Source: Lentzea aerocolonigenes (GTDB taxonomy: Bacteria; Actinomycetota; Actinomycetes; Mycobacteriales; Pseudonocardiaceae). Taken from it: a stretch of 44,370 nucleotides of DNA. The first letter of the stretch is position 1. Each line of letters begins with the position of its first letter. Of this stretch, positions 21,617 to 30,454 are shown in pieces. Made by a program: the position numbers and the translations under genes. The notes beneath the pieces were generated by a model, which was given only the letters and a program-made list of their open reading frames with translations, did no database searches and was not told the DNA's origin. Location of the stretch: the NCBI RefSeq assembly GCF_000955955.1, contig NZ_JYJG01000172.1, positions 1-44,370 on the forward strand. Direction: 5' to 3'.

Positions 21617-22873
21617 TTGAATCCCGCTTCGCATGACGTTGCTGATGCCCCCGTTAAGCCCAAGGTCATCCTTGGGGTTGGTGGGGGCATCGCCGCGTAC
21701 AAGGCCTGTGAGGTTTTGCGCCGGCTGACCGAATCCGGTCACTCCGTGCGGGTCGTCCCCACCGAGGGCGCGCTCAAGTTCGTGGGAGCCGCCACGTTCG
21801 AGGCGCTGTCCGGCCAGGTCGTGACCGCGGACCCGTTCGACGACGTGCACGAGGTCCCGCACGTCAAGCTCGGGCAGAACGCCGACCTCGTCGTGGTGGC
21901 CCCCGCGACGGCGAACATCATCGCGAAGGCCGCCCACGGCCTCGCGGACGATCTCCTGACGAACACCCTGCTGACCGCGCGCTGCCCCGTTCTGCTGATC
22001 CCGGCGATGCACACCGAGATGTGGGAGCACCCGGCCACCCAGCACAACGTCCAGCTGCTGCGCAGCAGGGGTGTCATCGTCGCCGAGCCCGCGTCCGGCC
22101 GCCTGACCGGCAAGGACACCGGCAAGGGCCGTCTGTCCGACCCCGCCGAGATCGTCGAGCTCGCCCGGTTGCTGCTGGTGCGCCGCGACGCGCTGGAGCG
22201 GACACTGGAAGGCGTGCACGTCGCGATCTCCGCCGGCGGTACGCGCGAACCCCTCGACCCGGTCCGGTTCATCGGCAACCGCTCGTCCGGCAAGCAGGGC
22301 TATGCGCTCGCACGGGTCGCGGCCCAGCGCGGCGCCAGGGTGACGCTGGTCGCGGGCAACACCGCCGACCTCGCGACCCCCGCCGGCGTGGACCTGATCC
22401 GGGTCGGCTCCGCGGTGGAGCTCAAAGACGCCATGCACAAGGTCGCGGCCGACGCGGACGTGATCGTGATGGCCGCCGCGGTGGCCGACTTCCGCCCCAC
22501 ATCGCTCACCGGGCACAAGATCAAGAAGACTTCCGCCGACCCCGACCCGATCACCCTGACCAAGAACCCCGACATCCTCGTGGAACTCGTTTCCGCACGT
22601 CGGGAGGGTCAGCTGATCGTCGGTTTCGCCGCGGAGACGGGCGACGACACGACCTCGGTGCTCGACTACGGCCGGGCCAAGCTCCGGCGCAAGGGCTGCG
22701 ACCTGCTCGTGGTGAACGCGGTCGGCGCCGGCTTGGCGTTCGAGCAGGAGAACAACGCCGGTTGGCTGCTCTCAGCCGACGGAAGCGAGACTCCTATACC
22801 ACATGGATCGAAAGCACAACTGGCGTCCGTGGTGTGGGACGCAGTTACCGCCCGCTCCACTGAACCTCAGTAA
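21617..22873 (+). CDS. coaBC: Bifunctional phosphopantothenoylcysteine decarboxylase/synthetase
   Basis: 418 aa; two consecutive steps of coenzyme A synthesis. The N-terminal flavoprotein CoaC domain (about 15-190) has LGVGGGIAAYKACEVLRRL and PAMHTEMWEHPATQ. The C-terminal CoaB domain (about 200-415) has ISAGGTREPLDPVRFIGNRSSGKQGYALA. The TTG at 21617 is chosen because AGGAG lies 6 nt upstream; an earlier in-frame start at 21599 has no such site. Confidence 0.95.
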   Translation: MNPASHDVADAPVKPKVILGVGGGIAAYKACEVLRRLTESGHSVRVVPTEGALKFVGAATFEALSGQVVTADPFDDVHEVPHVKLGQNADLVVVAPATANIIAKAAHGLADDLLTNTLLTARCPVLLIPAMHTEMWEHPATQHNVQLLRSRGVIVAEPASGRLTGKDTGKGRLSDPAEIVELARLLLVRRDALERTLEGVHVAISAGGTREPLDPVRFIGNRSSGKQGYALARVAAQRGARVTLVAGNTADLATPAGVDLIRVGSAVELKDAMHKVAADADVIVMAAAVADFRPTSLTGHKIKKTSADPDPITLTKNPDILVELVSARREGQLIVGFAAETGDDTTSVLDYGRAKLRRKGCDLLVVNAVGAGLAFEQENNAGWLLSADGSETPIPHGSKAQLASVVWDAVTARSTEPQ

Positions 22874-22911
22874 GCTTTTCGGGACGTCATGACAGCGAAT
22901 AAGGAGTGTCC

Positions 22912-24114
22912 GTGAGCCAGCACAGCAGCAGGCTGTTCACCAGTGAGTCGGTGACCGAGGGACACCCGGACAAGATCTGCGACGCGATCAGCGACTCGAT
23001 CCTGGACGCGTTGCTCGCCAAGGACCCGCGCTCCCGCGTCGCCGTGGAGACGATGGTCACCACGGGCCAGGTCCACGTCGCGGGTGAGGTCACCACCGAG
23101 GCTTACGCGGACATCCCGACGATCGTCCGCGAGAAGATCCTGGAGATCGGCTACGACTCGTCCGCGAAGGGCTTCGACGGCCACTCGTGCGGCGTCAACG
23201 TCGCGATCGGCGCGCAGTCCCCGGACATCGCCCAGGGCGTCGACACCGCGTTCGAGAACCGCGTCGAGGGTGCGGCCGACGAGATCGACAAGCAGGGCGC
23301 CGGCGACCAGGGCCTGATGTTCGGCTACGCGTGCACCGACACGCCCGAGCTCATGCCGCTGCCGATCGCCCTCGCGCACCGCCTCTCGCGCCGCCTGACC
23401 GCGGTCCGCAAGGACGGCACCGTTCCGTACCTGCGCCCGGACGGCAAGACCCAGGTCACCATCGAGTACGCGGGCGACCAGCCGGTTCGGCTGGACACGG
23501 TCGTCATCTCGACGCAGCACGCCGACGGCATCGACCTCGAGAAGCTCCTCGGCGTCGACCTCCGCACGCACGTCGTCGCGCCCGAGATCGACGCGCTGGG
23601 CCTCGACACCACCGACGTCCGCCTGCTCACGAACCCGACCGGCCGCTTCGTCATCGGCGGCCCCATGGGTGACGCGGGCCTGACCGGCCGCAAGATCATC
23701 GTCGACACCTACGGCGGCATGGCCCGTCACGGTGGCGGCGCGTTCTCCGGCAAGGACCCGTCGAAGGTCGACCGCTCCGCCGCGTACGCCATGCGCTGGG
23801 TCGCCAAGAACACCGTCGCGGCAGGCCTCGCCACCCGCGTCGAGGTCCAGGTCGCCTACGCGATCGGCAAGGCCGCGCCGGTGGGTCTGTTCGTCGAGAC
23901 CTTCGGTACCGAGACCGTCGACCCGCAGAAGATCCAGCAGGCCATCACCGAGGTGTTCGACCTCCGGCCCGCCGCAATCATCCGCGACCTCGACCTGCTG
24001 CGCCCGATCTACGCCCCGACGGCCGCGTACGGTCACTTCGGCCGCACCGACGTCGACCTGCCGTGGGAGTCGACGGACCGCGCCGACGCCCTGCGCAACG
24101 CCGCCGGCGCCTGA
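22912..24114 (+). CDS. metK: S-adenosylmethionine synthetase
   Basis: 400 aa; makes SAM from methionine and ATP. Signatures include [37 protein letters not shown] and [20 protein letters not shown]. The GTG at 22912 follows AAGGAG (22901-22906) at the right spacing. No SAM riboswitch is seen in the short 38-bp gap to coaBC. In related genomes priA usually follows metK; here a convergent regulator does. Confidence 0.97.
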   Translation: MSQHSSRLFTSESVTEGHPDKICDAISDSILDALLAKDPRSRVAVETMVTTGQVHVAGEVTTEAYADIPTIVREKILEIGYDSSAKGFDGHSCGVNVAIGAQSPDIAQGVDTAFENRVEGAADEIDKQGAGDQGLMFGYACTDTPELMPLPIALAHRLSRRLTAVRKDGTVPYLRPDGKTQVTIEYAGDQPVRLDTVVISTQHADGIDLEKLLGVDLRTHVVAPEIDALGLDTTDVRLLTNPTGRFVIGGPMGDAGLTGRKIIVDTYGGMARHGGGAFSGKDPSKVDRSAAYAMRWVAKNTVAAGLATRVEVQVAYAIGKAAPVGLFVETFGTETVDPQKIQQAITEVFDLRPAAIIRDLDLLRPIYAPTAAYGHFGRTDVDLPWESTDRADALRNAAGA

Positions 24115-24119
24115 ATTTC

Positions 24120-26672
24120 CTAGGCCGGAACGACCCGTTTCCCCTCGGGGAGGCGGGTCGTTCCGCGTTCCACGGCCGGAACCGGCGCGCCGATGGCATC
24201 CCGGATCGCCGCTGCCCGCAGACGCAGCGACCGGTCGTGGGTGACGTCGCCCAGCGCCTCCAGCACGCTCGCCTCCCGCCAGCGGTCGCCCAGCTCGCGG
24301 TGCAGGGTGAGGCTGCGTTCCAGCAACGAGCGGGCCGTGACGGGGTTGCCGGTGCCCTGTTCGACGACGCCGAGCAGGTTGAGGGCCCAGGCGATGCCCT
24401 CCTTGAACTCCAGCTCGCCGAACGTGTCCAGCGCTTCGTCGAGGAGCCGGCGGGCCTGCGTGGAGTCACCCCGGTACCAGGCGACGGCGCCCAGGTAGGC
24501 GAGTGAGGAGGTGGCGCCGCGTCTGTCGCCGAGTTCTCGCAGTGACTTCAGTGATGCTTGAAGAGCGGCCTCTGCGACGTCGAAGTCACCGGCGAGCCAG
24601 GACGTGGCACCGGCGAGTTGGCGGGCGTAGGCGGCGTTCAGCGGGGTCTCCGAAGCGCGCGCGGCTTCCTGGTAGTGGTGCAGGGCGGCTTCGTAGTGGC
24701 CGCGTTCGCGGGCGACGGAGCCGAGCAGCCGGTGCAGGCGGCCGGCCTGGGACGGGTCGGCTTCCAGGCCGTCTCGGGCGTAGCGGACGGCCTCGCGGTA
24801 GTCGCATTCGAGCAGCGCCAGGGCGGCCGCTGAGGCCAAAGCCTTGCCGCGCAACGGGCCTGAGCCGCGCAGCGCGATGGTGAGCCACTGGCGGCCCTCG
24901 GCGTAGTTGCCGGTGCGGTGCCAGTAGCGGTTCAGGGCGACCACCAGGCGCAGGATCTTGCCGGTGTCGCCGATCTGCGTGAAGAAGTCCATGGTGCGCT
25001 GGAGGTTGGCGTGTTCGACGCGCAGTTCGCTCAGCAGCGTGCCGGTCGGGTCGGCCTCGGCTCGTTCGGCCAGGCGCAGGAAGAAGCCGGCGGCGCGGGC
25101 GTGGGCCTCCGTGGGTTGTTCGAGGGCGAAGGCGTGGACGGTCTCCAGCATGGAGAAACGGGTTTCGCCGGCGACGCGGGACACGCGGACGAGGGATTTC
25201 GTGACCAGGCCGGTCAACGCGTCGAGCGTGCTGGCGAGTGCTTCGACCAGGTCTGCCGGGAAGCCGCCCGCGCACACCGCGAGGTCGGCGAACAGCGTGC
25301 GTTCCGAGGACGTCAGCAGGTCGTGGCTCCACGCGATGGCGGCTCGCAACGGGCCGAGCAGGCCGAAGCGGTCGCGCAGGCGCCGCACGATCTGGGCTGG
25401 TGTCAGGACGGACGTGCGGGCGGCGGCCAGTTCCAGGGCCAGCGGCAGGCCGTCCAGAGCGGCGCAGAGCTGCGCGATCGCGGGGGCATCGGCGTCGGTG
25501 TACGTGTGGGCGGCGCGGTCCAGGAACAGTCGTACGGCGTCGTAGGCAGCGAGTTCGGTGAGGGAGCGCGGGACGTCCGGATCGGGCACGGCCAGGGGAG
25601 GGATCGGGTAGACGGTTTCGCCCGGCACGTTCAGGGGTTCGCGGCTGGTGGCGAGGACTCGGAGCCGTGGGTGTCGTTCGACGAACGCCGCGCAGTTCGC
25701 GGTGAGGCGTTCGCAGTTGTCCAGCAGCACCAGGGTGTTGCCGAGTGAGCCGAGTTCGCGGGTGGTGATGCCGAACGCCGCGGCGACGGCGTCCTCCGCG
25801 TTCGCGGCGGAGGTCAGATCGACCACTGTGGACAGTGGGGTCACGTGCTGGGCCAGCCGGGACTTGCCGCAGCCCGCCGGGCCGGTGAGTGTGACGAGCC
25901 GGGTCTTCTCCAGCAGCCGCATGACGTCCAGGGTTTCGCGCTGGCGTCCGATGAGACCTGTCCTGGCGTCGGGAGGCGGGCACGCCAGCGCCTCGGCCTC
26001 GATGGCGCGCAGGCCTGGGCCGGGGTCGACGCCGAGCTCTTCCACGAGGACGTTGCGGGCTCGGCGGACCGTGCTCAGTGCGTCTGCGCGTCGGCCGCCA
26101 CGTAGTTGTGCATCGGCGAGGAGTTCCCAGAAGCGTTCTCTGAGCGGGTGGCTGACGACGAGCCGTTCGAGCGACGCGGCCGCCGTTGCGCAGGCGCCTC
26201 GGCTGATTTCCTGCTGTGCCAGGGCTTCCTCGGTGGCGAGGCGGGCTTCGTGCAGGCGGGTGATCTCGGCGGACGCCCATTCGAAGACTTCGCAGTCGAT
26301 CAGGGGGTCGCCGCGCCACAACGCCAGTGCCGCACGGGGTGAGGGGGAGCGCTCGAAGCGTGTGACATCAACGTGCGATGGGTCGATGCGGAGTGCGTAT
26401 CCGGCGCTCGTCGTGACGAGGACGTCCGTCAGGCCGATGGCCGCCAATGCGCTACGGACGCGCGCGATGTGGCTGTGAAGAGTGCGCAGGGCCGTCAGTG
26501 GAGGCTCGGTGCCCCACAACGCGTCGATCAGGTGCGTTGCGGGGAGCACCGAGGGTGCGCGCAACGCCAGCAGCGCCAGGAGGGAGCGCTGGCGCGTGCC
26601 GGCGAGGCGCAGCACGCCGCCTGGCCCGGTGACTTCGAGGGGCCCGAGCAGGCGGACGTCTAATGGCTCCAC
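24120..26672 (-). CDS. AfsR/SARP-type transcriptional regulator with NB-ARC and TPR domains
   Basis: 850 aa. Domain order: OmpR-type winged helix (about 1-95, VRLLGPLEVTGPGG then TLHSHIARVRSALA), bacterial transcriptional activation domain (about 100-230, ending EELGVDPGPGLRAIEAEAL), NB-ARC ATPase with P-loop GPAGCGKS (264-271) and VLLDNCERL, then a TPR-rich C-terminus (about 560-830). This is the AfsR/large-SARP architecture that activates secondary metabolism or developmental genes. GTG start at 26672. It lies 39 bp downstream of, and co-directional with, the RTX gene. Its binding sites would be 11-bp-spaced direct repeats; a candidate lies at 27498-27517. Confidence 0.88.
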   Translation of the reverse strand: MEPLDVRLLGPLEVTGPGGVLRLAGTRQRSLLALLALRAPSVLPATHLIDALWGTEPPLTALRTLHSHIARVRSALAAIGLTDVLVTTSAGYALRIDPSHVDVTRFERSPSPRAALALWRGDPLIDCEVFEWASAEITRLHEARLATEEALAQQEISRGACATAAASLERLVVSHPLRERFWELLADAQLRGGRRADALSTVRRARNVLVEELGVDPGPGLRAIEAEALACPPPDARTGLIGRQRETLDVMRLLEKTRLVTLTGPAGCGKSRLAQHVTPLSTVVDLTSAANAEDAVAAAFGITTRELGSLGNTLVLLDNCERLTANCAAFVERHPRLRVLATSREPLNVPGETVYPIPPLAVPDPDVPRSLTELAAYDAVRLFLDRAAHTYTDADAPAIAQLCAALDGLPLALELAAARTSVLTPAQIVRRLRDRFGLLGPLRAAIAWSHDLLTSSERTLFADLAVCAGGFPADLVEALASTLDALTGLVTKSLVRVSRVAGETRFSMLETVHAFALEQPTEAHARAAGFFLRLAERAEADPTGTLLSELRVEHANLQRTMDFFTQIGDTGKILRLVVALNRYWHRTGNYAEGRQWLTIALRGSGPLRGKALASAAALALLECDYREAVRYARDGLEADPSQAGRLHRLLGSVARERGHYEAALHHYQEAARASETPLNAAYARQLAGATSWLAGDFDVAEAALQASLKSLRELGDRRGATSSLAYLGAVAWYRGDSTQARRLLDEALDTFGELEFKEGIAWALNLLGVVEQGTGNPVTARSLLERSLTLHRELGDRWREASVLEALGDVTHDRSLRLRAAAIRDAIGAPVPAVERGTTRLPEGKRVVPA
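24127..24164. terminator. metK terminator embedded in the end of the convergent regulator gene
   Basis: Perfect 11-bp stem GGAACGACCCG/CGGGTCGTTCC (24127-24137 with 24154-24164), with an inner CCCC/GGGG pairing in the loop. It lies within the last codons of the minus-strand regulator (ERGTTRLPEGKRVVPA) and 12 nt after the metK stop, so it can act on both transcripts. Confidence 0.75.
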
Positions 26673-26711
26673 GCATCAGCGGAGTTTCGACTTCGGGCCT
26701 TGATACACACG

Positions 26712-27455
26712 TCACGGCAAGCACTGGTCGAAGGGACCCTGCGTGCACGTGTCGTTGCCGCCGAGCCCTGCCATCCGGTTGGGCCAGGCGTTGCCGGACA
26801 ACGTGTCGTCGCCTTGGGTGCCGTTGACGTCCTGCACGTTCTTGAGCTCGTCGAGTTCGCCGGGGCGGGTGGCCGTGCCTGCGGCGAGGTCGATCGTCAT
26901 GCCTTCTGCGTGGTCGCTGAAGTCCGCCCGGTCGCGCATGTTCGCCTTGGCGCCGTCGATCTTGTCGTTGCCGTAGCCACCCTGCAGGAAGTTGCCTCCC
27001 GCGTCAGTGGACGGCTCGTCCAGCACGTCGTCGCCGTCGCCGCCGTAGACGCTGTCCGGGCCCAGGCCGCCGGTGATCGTGTCGTCGCCGTCTCCGCCTT
27101 CGAGGACGTCCGCGCCGGAGCCGCCGTGCAGCGAGTCGTTGCCGTCGCCGCCGTGCTGTTCGGTGGGCACCGCGCTGTCGTAGAGGACCGTGTCGTCGCG
27201 GTCGCCCAGGTAGATGACGATCTTCGTGGCCTGCGCGCACTGGACTCGTGAGGCCGACAGGCGCGTGCAGCCGGTGCCCGCCCGCATTGTGCCGGCATCG
27301 CTGATGGTGGTGCCGTCGACGTGGATCTGGCTGGCGCGCGCGGGCGCCCCGCTGATGACGAGCCTGCCGGCCTCGACCCGCGCCGTCGTCGCGGGCTCCG
27401 GTGCGGCGGCGGTTCCTGACGCGGCGAGTGCTGCCGCGACGACGAGCTGAAGCAT
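26712..27455 (-). CDS. Secreted RTX-type calcium-binding repeat protein
   Basis: 247 aa with an N-terminal signal peptide (MLQLVVAAALAASGTAAA). Glycine/aspartate nonapeptides of the hemolysin type fill about residues 99-150 (GGDGNDSLHGGSGADVLEGG, GGDGDDV), with a further partial set near the C-terminus (GTQGDDTLSGN, GLGGNDTC). These fold into a calcium-stabilised beta-roll. No enzymatic domain is present. It is divergent from the secreted protease, suggesting a shared extracellular role. Confidence 0.85.
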   Translation of the reverse strand: MLQLVVAAALAASGTAAAPEPATTARVEAGRLVISGAPARASQIHVDGTTISDAGTMRAGTGCTRLSASRVQCAQATKIVIYLGDRDDTVLYDSAVPTEQHGGDGNDSLHGGSGADVLEGGDGDDTITGGLGPDSVYGGDGDDVLDEPSTDAGGNFLQGGYGNDKIDGAKANMRDRADFSDHAEGMTIDLAAGTATRPGELDELKNVQDVNGTQGDDTLSGNAWPNRMAGLGGNDTCTQGPFDQCLP

Positions 27456-27497
27456 GTCGGCCCCCTCGAAGTTGGTGTGCACGTGGGTACGCGGGTC

Positions 27498-27538
27498 CTG
27501 TTGTGGATCTGTTGTGGCGGCCGCATCCGGGCCACAAC
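27498..27538. promoter_or_regulatory. GTTGTGG repeats between divergent secreted-protein genes
   Basis: CTGTTGTGG occurs twice with 11-bp spacing (27498-27506 and 27509-27517), and an inverted copy CCACAAC lies at 27532-27538. Direct heptamer repeats one helical turn apart are the hallmark of SARP binding sites. A SARP-type regulator gene lies just beyond the RTX gene. Confidence 0.4.
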
Positions 27539-27585
27539 CGCGCCGGTTTCTCCTTCTCGCCGTCAGTTCGTGGGAAGGGGAGATC

Positions 27586-28902
27586 ATGAGAGCCGGCATC
27601 GCAGCCCTGCTGGGCGCCGTGATGGCGCTGACGGTGACGCCGCTGAGCGCGGTGGCGCAGGACGAGGAGCCAGAGCAGGAGATCATCGTCAAGTTCCGCG
27701 AGGGTGCCTCGCGGGGTGACGCGTTGGAGAAGTCGCGCACTCGTGCCGTCGCGGACTCGTCGGACGGCGCGGAGGTGCTGGCGTCGAGGGACGCCGCGGA
27801 GTCGATCAGAGTGCTGCTGGCGCGCGGTGACGTCGAGTACGCCGAGCCGAACATCGTGCTCCAGGCGACGGCCGTGCCGAACGACCCGCTGTGGCCGCAG
27901 CAGTGGCACTACTGGGAGGCGGTCGGCGGCATCGGCCTGTCGCCCGCCTGGGACCAGGGACCGTCCGGCCTGGGCCAGCGGGTCGCGGTGATCGACACCG
28001 GCCGCACGGCGCATCCTGACATGAACGCGAACTACGTCGGTGGCTACGACTTCATCAGCAACGCCGCTACCGCGCGGGACGGCAACGGCCGCGACGCCAA
28101 CCCGATGGACCAGGGCGACTGGACGACCGGCACGTGCGGTCCCGCGCGGCCGTCGAGCTGGCACGGGCTGCACGTCGCGGGCACCGTGGCCGCGTTGCGC
28201 AACAACGCGACCGGTGGCACGGGCGTCGCGCCGTCGGCCAAGGTCGTACCGGTGCGCGTGCTCGGCATGTGCGGCGGCACCATCGCCGACATCGCGGCGG
28301 CGATCGTGTGGGCGGCAGGTGGCGCGGTGCCGGGAGTTCCGGCCAACGCGTTCCCGGCCAGGACGCTCAACCTGTCGCTCGGCGGTCCGTCGGCGTCCTG
28401 CCCGGTGACGTTGCAGAACGCGATCAACACAGCACGCAACGTGCACGGTGCGACCGTCGTCGTGGCTGCGGGCAACGACGCCGTGAACGCCTCCGGGGCC
28501 ACTCCGGCCAACTGCGCGGGTGTGATCACCACGGGTGCCACCGACCGGCAGGCCAACCGGGCGTCGTACTCGAACTTCGGTGCCTCGGTCGAGATCTGCG
28601 CGCCGGGCGGCGAGACGTCTCCCGTGGTGGCGAACGGTGTGTTGTCGACGATGAATGCCGGCGCGACCGTACCGGCCGGGTCGATCTACAAGCACTACCA
28701 GGGCACGTCGATGGCGACCCCGCACGTCGCCGGTGTGGTGGCGCTGATGCAGCACGCACGGGTGCAACACGCCAAGCCGCTGCTGACGCCCGCGCAGGTG
28801 TTGTTGCACCTGAAGGCAAAAGCGCTGCCGCCTGCCGCTCAGTGCGGTAAGGGGCTGCTGGACGCTCGGGCCAGCGTGGCTGCCGCAATCGCCGCGCCCT
28901 GA
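27586..28902 (+). CDS. Secreted subtilisin-family serine protease (S8)
   Basis: 438 aa. A signal peptide (residues 1-24, cleavage near AVAQ) is followed by an I9-type propeptide (about 28-95, EIIVKFREGA to VEYAEPN) and the S8 catalytic domain. The triad is visible as Asp in VAVIDTG, His in SSWHGLHVAGT and Ser in GTSMATPHVAG, with oxyanion-hole Asn in VVAAGND. ATG 27586 is chosen for the AAGGGGAG site just upstream and the clean signal peptide. Confidence 0.93.
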   Translation: MRAGIAALLGAVMALTVTPLSAVAQDEEPEQEIIVKFREGASRGDALEKSRTRAVADSSDGAEVLASRDAAESIRVLLARGDVEYAEPNIVLQATAVPNDPLWPQQWHYWEAVGGIGLSPAWDQGPSGLGQRVAVIDTGRTAHPDMNANYVGGYDFISNAATARDGNGRDANPMDQGDWTTGTCGPARPSSWHGLHVAGTVAALRNNATGGTGVAPSAKVVPVRVLGMCGGTIADIAAAIVWAAGGAVPGVPANAFPARTLNLSLGGPSASCPVTLQNAINTARNVHGATVVVAAGNDAVNASGATPANCAGVITTGATDRQANRASYSNFGASVEICAPGGETSPVVANGVLSTMNAGATVPAGSIYKHYQGTSMATPHVAGVVALMQHARVQHAKPLLTPAQVLLHLKAKALPPAAQCGKGLLDARASVAAAIAAP

Positions 28903-28912
28903 CTGTGAGTGT

Positions 28913-28946
28913 GAACAAGGCTCCGGTGCGTCCGGGGCCTTTGTTC
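28913..28946 (+). terminator. Terminator after the S8 protease gene
   Basis: GAACAAGG..CCGG pairs with CCGG..CCTTTGTTC across a short loop (28913-28926 with 28932-28946, one bulge and two wobbles). It lies 10 nt after the stop. Confidence 0.65.
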
Positions 28947-28994
28947 ATACGTGGGTCGGTTCCGCGACACGTGCTGAGACTAGAAACTCCTTCT

Positions 28995-29207
28995 ATGTCG
29001 CTCTCTCGTCGTGGGTTCATGGCTGCCGTCGCTGCTGCTGGAGCCGGCACGCTGCTGCCGCCGTCGGTGTACGCCGCGTTGGCCCGCGAGCCCCGCACGG
29101 GAGGGTTGCGCGCGATCAAGCACGTCGTGCTGTTGATGCAGGAGAACCGTTCGTTCGTCAAGTTCGCTCACCCTGTTAATGCATATCCGCTGGTCAGCGC
29201 AGCCTAA
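28995..29207 (+). pseudogene. 5' fragment of a Tat-exported phospholipase C, interrupted
   Basis: The first 54 residues look like an actinobacterial phosphoesterase-family phospholipase C. A twin-arginine signal (SRRGFMAAVAAAGAGTLLPP) is followed by the N-terminal active-site strand IKHVVLLMQENRSF. In the family this continues with DHYFG; here the similarity stops at F54 (base 29156) and 16 unrelated residues lead to a stop. The rest of the gene, normally several hundred codons, is absent from the window. The simplest reading is insertion of the adjacent mobile element. Confidence 0.8.
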
Positions 29208-29208
29208 T

Positions 29209-29310
29209 CGTGGCTGCTGGACGTCAGCGACGAGCGAAACGGACGCAAAATGCCGGGTGCTTTGTCCCGGAGAAGATCCGCGACACTGCGCACCCGGCAT
29301 TTCAGCCACG
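29209..29310. repeat. Interrupted inverted repeat next to the insertion junction
   Basis: The right arm (29290-29310) is the complement of two left blocks: CGTGGCTG (29209-29216) and AAATGCCGGGTGC (29248-29260). The left blocks are separated by 31 nt (29217-29247) with no partner. It looks like a 21-bp inverted repeat whose left arm is split. It lies just inside the element, 52 nt after the junction, and could be a recombinase or attachment-site structure or a decayed element end. Confidence 0.6.
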
Positions 29311-29343
29311 GTCGCCCGCTGGGGCAAAGATCACATTCTGTAA

Positions 29344-29769
29344 CTAGTCCCGCGTCCAAGGGCCGTCGGGGTACCTCGCGTCTGCCAGTTCAGGGAGGTA
29401 CACAGTGACGTGCCGAAGGTCCTCCTGCTCAGCGCTGTCGCCAGTGATCACGACCCGCCAGGCGGTGTCACCTGGCAACCAAAGCACGGAAGCGGGAACG
29501 TCGTCGGGCGGTGCTGCGCTGATTGCACCGAGTTGCATTTTTCCTTCGAACCATGTCGGTTCGGTCGACGACGGTTCGTCGTTCCGGAAGTCGACAAACA
29601 CGAAATCAGCGCGGTCCGCAGTTGCGATGCAGACGGCACCGGCCGAGACAGCGATCCCCTTGGCGTTTGAGTCGTCGTCCCACTCCGGCAGGTTGTCCCG
29701 GCCGGGCCGCCGGTCGCCGATGACGATCTGTGACATGCCTGGAATGACAGGCACTCGGGCGATGAGCAC
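29344..29769 (-). CDS. Possible ComJ/Nin-like nuclease inhibitor
   Basis: 141-aa soluble protein without a signal peptide, starting at GTG 29769, 2 nt downstream of the nuclease gene and in the same direction. The stretch EWDDDSNAKGIAVSAGAV resembles, from memory, the W-[TD]-D-x5-KG-x-A-x3-GA region of Bacillus ComJ (Nin), the cytosolic inhibitor of the DNA-entry nuclease NucA, which is also encoded next to its nuclease. Overall similarity is weak, and assignment rests on this motif, size and neighbour. Confidence 0.42.
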   Translation of the reverse strand: MLIARVPVIPGMSQIVIGDRRPGRDNLPEWDDDSNAKGIAVSAGAVCIATADRADFVFVDFRNDEPSSTEPTWFEGKMQLGAISAAPPDDVPASVLWLPGDTAWRVVITGDSAEQEDLRHVTVYLPELADARYPDGPWTRD

Positions 29770-29771
29770 AG

Positions 29772-30356
29772 TTACCCCTTTGCGTACTCGGCTGGGATCT
29801 TGGCCGTGTTGAGTATGACGACTAGGAACTCATCACCAGGTTGCAGGTTGTTCGTTGAGTACGTTGCGTTGACGATGCCCCCTTGGATTCGCTGCTCGCC
29901 TGCTGGCACACCAGCGGTACTTGCGTTCGCTCCGCCTTCCTGAGATGACGCGTGCGGGTACTCGTCGCATGAGTTCGGCTTGTACTGAGCCTTGACCGCT
30001 GCCGTGCACGCCAGCGCTCGGTTTGCTGTTCCGCTGCCAACCTCGCCACGGTGCAACAGGGCAGGATGCCCAGCCGCCCACGCCAGCTTCGTGTGGAGCG
30101 CAATGTTCGGCATCCTCGCGGCGTCCACCGGAAGGACTGCAAGGTTCTTGCATCGCTTGTCCTTCGTGAGGACCTCAGGCGTGCACTCCTTGACGCGGTC
30201 TACCTGATCCGGAGGGACCAGCATGTCCGCTGGAGCCGCCTCGCCGGTCACCCCCAGGTCCTTCAGGATCTGCTGTCCCGGCTCTGTCGCCACCAGCGCA
30301 ACCAGAGCACCCACCAGGATCAAGCCCCCAAGACCACTGCCGGTCTTAGTCGCCAC
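29772..30356 (-). CDS. NucA/NucB-type deoxyribonuclease domain protein
   Basis: 194 aa with one N-terminal hydrophobic segment (about 9-24, LGGLILVGALVALVA), so membrane-anchored or exported. The C-terminal domain carries the NucA/NucB hallmark SCDEYPHASSQEGG (about 133-146) followed by QRIQGGIVNATYSTNNLQPGDEFLVVI. The Asp/Glu of CDEYP are expected in the active site. GTG start at 30356 after AGGGGG. Family members are DNA-entry or sporulation DNases; here it may act on extracellular or competitor DNA. Confidence 0.72.
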   Translation of the reverse strand: MATKTGSGLGGLILVGALVALVATEPGQQILKDLGVTGEAAPADMLVPPDQVDRVKECTPEVLTKDKRCKNLAVLPVDAARMPNIALHTKLAWAAGHPALLHRGEVGSGTANRALACTAAVKAQYKPNSCDEYPHASSQEGGANASTAGVPAGEQRIQGGIVNATYSTNNLQPGDEFLVVILNTAKIPAEYAKG

Positions 30357-30454
30357 TCGTCCCCCTCATCCTTGGTTCTCGATCGTGGCACGGCACACCA
30401 GCGCATCCGGGTGCCGCTGATCAGCACTAACTGATCGGCTCACTCGTTCTCCTA

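Noticed and set aside
22874..22911. SAM riboswitch upstream of metK
   Set aside because: The 38-bp gap is too short and has none of the conserved SAM-riboswitch elements.
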